A stretch of 10,282 nucleotides of DNA from Ectocarpus siliculosus (taxonomy: Eukaryota > Sar > Phaeophyceae > Ectocarpales > Ectocarpaceae), in NCBI GenBank assembly GCA_000310025.1, contig FN649738.1, positions 3,158,346 through 3,168,627 on the forward strand, read 5' to 3'. Below the pieces are notes generated by a model. That model did not search any database and had not been told where the DNA came from. It saw only the letters and a list, made by a program, of their open reading frames with translations. The position numbers and the translations under genes were made by a program. This document shows, piece after piece, positions 8,401-10,282 of the stretch. The stretch's first letter is position 1, and every line of letters begins with the position of its first letter.

Positions 8401-10282
8401 AACCTGAACCCCCGCGTTGTTTGTGTTTGTGCTTTGTGCCGCTATTGTGCTTTTGCGGGGTTTCGGACGAGAGCAGGATGGGCGACGAATGGCTGGCCAA
8501 CAAGCTGCAGTCGGCCCTTCGCAAGAGCCAGAACCGGTGAGAGGTTGAACAGCAGCAGCAGCAGCCGCAGAAGCAGTGCTTGGGTACATCGAAAGACGGT
8601 CCTTCGTGTGCGAGGTGCTATCCCACACGAGCGACGTTCACGTAACCAACAACACCAGTAACAAGCGTGTTTGTGAACAACCGCAGGAACGTTCAGAGCA
8701 ACGTTAACAAGGCCTACATCAACGAGTGGCTGGACGAAGAGAAGGAGAAGCTCGACGAAACCGCCGAAGACCTAAAGGAAGCCTACAGGAAGGACGCGGA
8801 GAGGGTACGTTTTTGTTTGTTCAATTATTTTTGTTGCCTATAATCACGGCGAATCCATCTCTCGTAAGAGTCGAGGATAGGTTATGGATGAGTCCATGTG
8901 CATTGCGTTAACGATTCTTGTCTTTTTTCTTAAGCGCGTGCGTAGAATGGACGATGGCCGCAACCATGCTGATGATGTAGTACGCATGGCACACGCAGAC
9001 GCGCTCCTTTTGCAGCATGACGACGCCTTAATCAAGGGAGGGAGTTGAGTCGAGTCGTCCTCGGTGCTTGCCATTCGACGTTGGTTTGTTGGTGGTTTTG
9101 CTATGTACGCACCACCAAAAAACGATGGAACCAACAACAAAATTGCACAGGACAACAAAAAAAAAAGTTGGTGGAAGTTGTGATGATGTGTCGGACGTGG
9201 CACACCCGCGTACTCACGCGCAGAAGCTTGTGGAGAAGCGGCTCGAATCGCTGCCAGTCGTACGGGTTCCGACCCTCTCTACTGTGCAACAAGCGCGCTT
9301 CTTGTCTTAAAGGGGGAGGCGGGGGGGGGGGGTGCAGCAGTAACGTTTACCAATACCCCCATCTCCGTAACGTCCGTCGAGGACAATTCCTTCCGTTCCC
9401 ATTTACTCGCAGGTCATAGGACTAGGTCGACAACCAGTAGACAACTCTTGATGGCAGTTTTGCGGTCGCCTCCTTCGACGTAGCGAGGTCGTCGTCTGAT
9501 TGGCAATCGTCGTCACCATGTCGCCGTTTTGCAGATCAAGAAGAAGATGATGGAGGAATTCGACAAGGAGGCCCGCGTGATGGACATCAAGGTCGCCAAC
9601 ATCATAGCCCGGGGCAGGAGCAACTTCACGCAATTCACGGGGCCCCTGACGGACCAGACCGCCTTCCCGGCGTCAGTCGCGGCTGAGTTCGCCTACCTTG
9701 CCGAGGACGAAGCGGCCTTTTATGAGGAGTTGGGGGGTGCGTATACAAAAGGGGCGGGCGGGGTCGGTATCATGTGTCGCAGTTTACGTCAGCGCGGAGA
9801 GGGACATCATGCGGCGGGGTGGTTCGGAATACACAACCATCGTCTCTTCCGTTCTGTATCACGACGATCATATGTTCTCTTTAGAAAACATTAACAATCG
9901 CTGTATGGCTTATGTACCATTTCGGGGAATTGTTGACAATAGTTTACGACAGTGAATGGAGAAAGGAACCTGCTTTCACTCGCTCTCACTCTCTCGCTCT
10001 GTGGAACAGAACTCGCGTTGTGCTTCGTGCCGTTGGTCGTGCCTATAAACGCCCCGCTCTTTTCCTCCCTGCCGCCGTAGGCCTTCCTCACACGAGCAAC
10101 CATCGTTTTTTGTTGAGACGATACAAACCCTGAACGGTTGTACGTATGCATGCATCCATCCAACCCCCACGCGGCCGCCAGTTGCGCCGCCTTCGTCGGA
10201 AGGGTCGCCGGAAACGGTGACCCTGGAGGAGCGCAACCAGATGGAGGCGGAGATGCGCACCCTCTCCCCGGCCGACGTGATT
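5214..10282 (+). CDS. Putative plastid-targeted acidic, helical protein of unknown family (partial at 3' end; 7 exons)
   Basis: Join: 5214-5480, 7271-7546, 7765-7862, 8477-8536, 8687-8804, 9535-9736, 10182-10282; 374 codons, open at the right edge. All introns are GT-AG with phases 0, 0, 2, 2, 0, 1, and the frame stays open throughout. Residues 1-29 form a hydrophobic Ala-rich leader. Residues 30-89 are rich in Arg, Ser and Gly with few acids, like a transit peptide. Residues 115-181 are Pro/Asp/Gly-rich and probably disordered, with an acidic run at 134-138. Residues 182-296 are highly charged and helix-forming (Glu run 200-203; EEKEKLDETAEDLKEAY), possibly coiled coil. Residues 297-341 are less charged (NFTQFTGPLTDQTAFP), perhaps the edge of a folded domain. 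From 342 comes a Pro/Ser/Glu linker ending LSPADVI. I do not recognise a family; a C-terminal domain may follow. Linking exon 1 to exon 2 across 1.8 kb is the weakest join. An in-frame ATG at 5142 would add 24 residues. Confidence 0.75.
5259..5288. repeat. Imperfect (GCT)n triplet repeat in coding exon
   Basis: GCT codons interrupted by one ACT and one TCT, encoding the Ala stretch of the leader of the plus-strand gene (residues 16-25). Confidence 0.92.
5481..7270 (+). other. Unknown gene intron 1 (1790 nt, phase 0)
   Basis: Donor gtaagt, acceptor gtgtag. It contains a TACTA pentanucleotide array (6406-6435), a near-perfect GGACCCTC/GAGGGGTCC inverted repeat (about 6079-6110) and a TG-rich patch near 6199-6210. 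Open frames on either strand show no family signal and use codons unlike the real exons. A small extra exon inside it cannot be excluded. Confidence 0.7.
6406..6435. repeat. Pentanucleotide microsatellite (TACTA)6
   Basis: Six perfect tandem copies of TACTA, followed by TAGTA so that the right end forms the palindrome TACTATAGTA (6431-6440). Lies in intron 1 of the plus-strand gene. Confidence 0.95.
7271..7546 (+). CDS. Unknown gene exon 2: hydrophobic patch and acidic disordered linker
   Basis: 92 codons (90-181), starting GSKM after acceptor gtgtag and ending LDPR before gtgcgg. The only hydrophobic patch is SILFFL (107-112). The rest is Asp/Glu/Lys/Pro/Gly-rich, with a GAC repeat giving DDDDE at 134-138. 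Phase 0 at both ends fits exons 1 and 3. A later donor (gtaaac at 7579) was ruled out because it leads to a stop in exon 3. The acceptor lacks a clear pyrimidine tract, and ATG 7280 could be the start of an alternative transcript. Confidence 0.8.
7547..7764 (+). other. Unknown gene intron 2 (218 nt)
   Basis: Donor gtgcgg, acceptor gcacgcag, phase 0. Rich in T and G, especially TGGTGGT-type sequence before the acceptor. Confidence 0.8.
7765..7862 (+). CDS. Unknown gene exon 3
   Basis: 98 nt, residues 182-213 plus two bases of Glu214. Acceptor gcacgcag, donor gtaagc. It encodes RLTAYAGMLDWEPMDL followed by a Glu/Lys-rich run from repeated GAG codons. The preceding intron ends in a long T/G-rich stretch suitable for a 3' splice site. 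Confidence 0.85.
7863..8476 (+). other. Unknown gene intron 3 (614 nt)
   Basis: Donor gtaagc, acceptor gagcag, phase 2. The part at 8182-8400 is open and protein-like in one plus frame (see findings) but lacks a matching strong splice-site pair, so it is left as intron. Confidence 0.75.
8477..8536 (+). CDS. Unknown gene exon 4 (60 nt, frame-neutral)
   Basis: Completes Glu214 and encodes MGDEWLANKLQSALRKSQN plus two bases of Arg234. Acceptor gagcag, donor gtgaga. An amphipathic helix is likely. Both flanking introns are phase 2 and the length is a multiple of three, so skipping this exon would remove 20 residues without shifting frame. Confidence 0.83.
8537..8686 (+). other. Unknown gene intron 4 (150 nt) with CAG repeat
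   Basis: The shortest intron in the window. Donor gtgaga, acceptor ccgcag, phase 2. A CAG-type triplet array begins about 15 nt after the donor. Confidence 0.8.
8552..8573. repeat. (CAG)n triplet repeat
   Basis: About five CAG units followed by degenerate copies (CCG, CAG, AAG, CAG), just inside the 150-nt intron 4 of the plus-strand gene. Confidence 0.85.
8687..8804 (+). CDS. Unknown gene exon 5: charged helix
   Basis: 118 nt, one base completing Arg234 plus codons 235-273. Acceptor ccgcag, donor gtacgt. The encoded stretch (YINEWLDEEKEKLDETAEDL and on to KDAER) has alternating acidic and basic residues with spaced Leu/Ala, as in a long single helix or coiled coil. Confidence 0.87.
8805..9534 (+). 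other. Unknown gene intron 5 (730 nt)
   Basis: Donor gtacgt, acceptor tttgcag, phase 0. It holds a purine-rich A tract near 9157-9168 and a G run at 9321-9332. No gene-like content seen on either strand. Confidence 0.8.
9312..9332. repeat. G-rich homopolymer tract
   Basis: Five G, short interruptions, then twelve G (9321-9332), in intron 5 of the plus-strand gene and on its sense strand. Confidence 0.9.
9535..9736 (+). CDS. Unknown gene exon 6: end of helix and start of a more ordered region
   Basis: 202 nt, codons 274-340 plus one base of Val341. Acceptor tttgcag; donor G|gtgcgt within a run of six G. The basic/acidic helix (IKKKMMEEFDKEARVMDIKV) continues from exon 5, then a less charged segment follows with NFTQFTGPLTDQTAFPASV and EFAYLAEDEAAFYEELG. 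Codon choice is strongly G/C-ended, as in the other exons, and unlike the flanking introns. Confidence 0.88.
9737..10181 (+). other. Unknown gene intron 6 (445 nt)
   Basis: Donor gtgcgt, acceptor cgccag, phase 1. A CT-rich stretch lies near 9975-9999 and a TGCA/TCCA-type simple repeat at about 10147-10160. No other content recognised. Confidence 0.78.
10182..10282 (+). CDS. Unknown gene exon 7 (runs off the window)
   Basis: Two bases completing Val341 plus 33 codons to the window edge. Acceptor cgccag. It encodes APPSSEGSPETVTLEERNQM and continues as EAEMRTLSPADVI. A Pro/Ser linker gives way to another helix, and no stop is reached. The remainder of the protein lies to the right. Confidence 0.82.

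Noticed and set aside
9737-9894. Extension of exon 6 as one open frame to 9894
   Set aside because: Beyond 9736 codon use changes and sequence becomes intron-like; the G|gtgcgt donor joins cleanly to exon 7 in frame.
1-10282. CRISPR array, tRNA, rRNA, bacterial operon or viral genes
   Set aside because: No spaced direct repeats, no tRNA A/B-box pair or cloverleaf, no rRNA-like sequence; gene structure is plainly intron-containing and eukaryotic.

Overview
The window looks like nuclear DNA from a photosynthetic stramenopile, most likely a brown alga of the Ectocarpus type. Coding sequence is broken into short exons (37 to 276 nt) separated by GT-AG introns of 150 to 2304 nt. Introns and flanks carry many microsatellites. 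The N-terminus of one gene has the ASAFVP signal-peptide/transit-peptide motif typical of plastids bounded by four membranes. Two genes sit head to head about 290 bp apart; closely spaced, divergent neighbours are a known habit of the Ectocarpus genome. The genus is inference; the heterokont-type plastid targeting is read directly.

Left half, minus strand (gene A, positions 4926 down to 573 and on past the left edge): the 5' part of a plastid phosphate translocator of the triose-phosphate/phosphate (TPT/GPT/PPT) family. Four exons can be joined in one reading frame: 4926-4847 (signal peptide), 2542-2342 (transit peptide and first half of helix 1), 1245-1209 (37 nt, second half of helix 1) and 768-573 (helices 2 and 3). 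They give 171 codons plus one base. The rest of the carrier lies beyond position 1. Introns are 2304, 1096 and 440 nt, plus a partial one covering 1-572.

Centre, 4927-5213: a compact divergent promoter region shared by both genes.

Right half, plus strand (gene B, 5214 to past 10282): seven exons, 5214-5480, 7271-7546, 7765-7862, 8477-8536, 8687-8804, 9535-9736 and 10182-10282, join in one frame into 374 codons, still open at the right edge. The first exon encodes a hydrophobic, Ala-rich leader followed by an Arg/Ser-rich stretch, consistent with a bipartite plastid presequence. The rest is an acidic linker followed by a long charged helical region. I recognise no family.

The two genes may both serve the plastid: one exports or imports phosphorylated C3/C5/C6 metabolites across the inner envelope, the other is an unknown, probably stromal or membrane-peripheral, protein. 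There is no sign of prokaryotic operons, CRISPR, rRNA, tRNA or an intact mobile element. Most long open frames are chance frames in introns or on the strand opposite exons.
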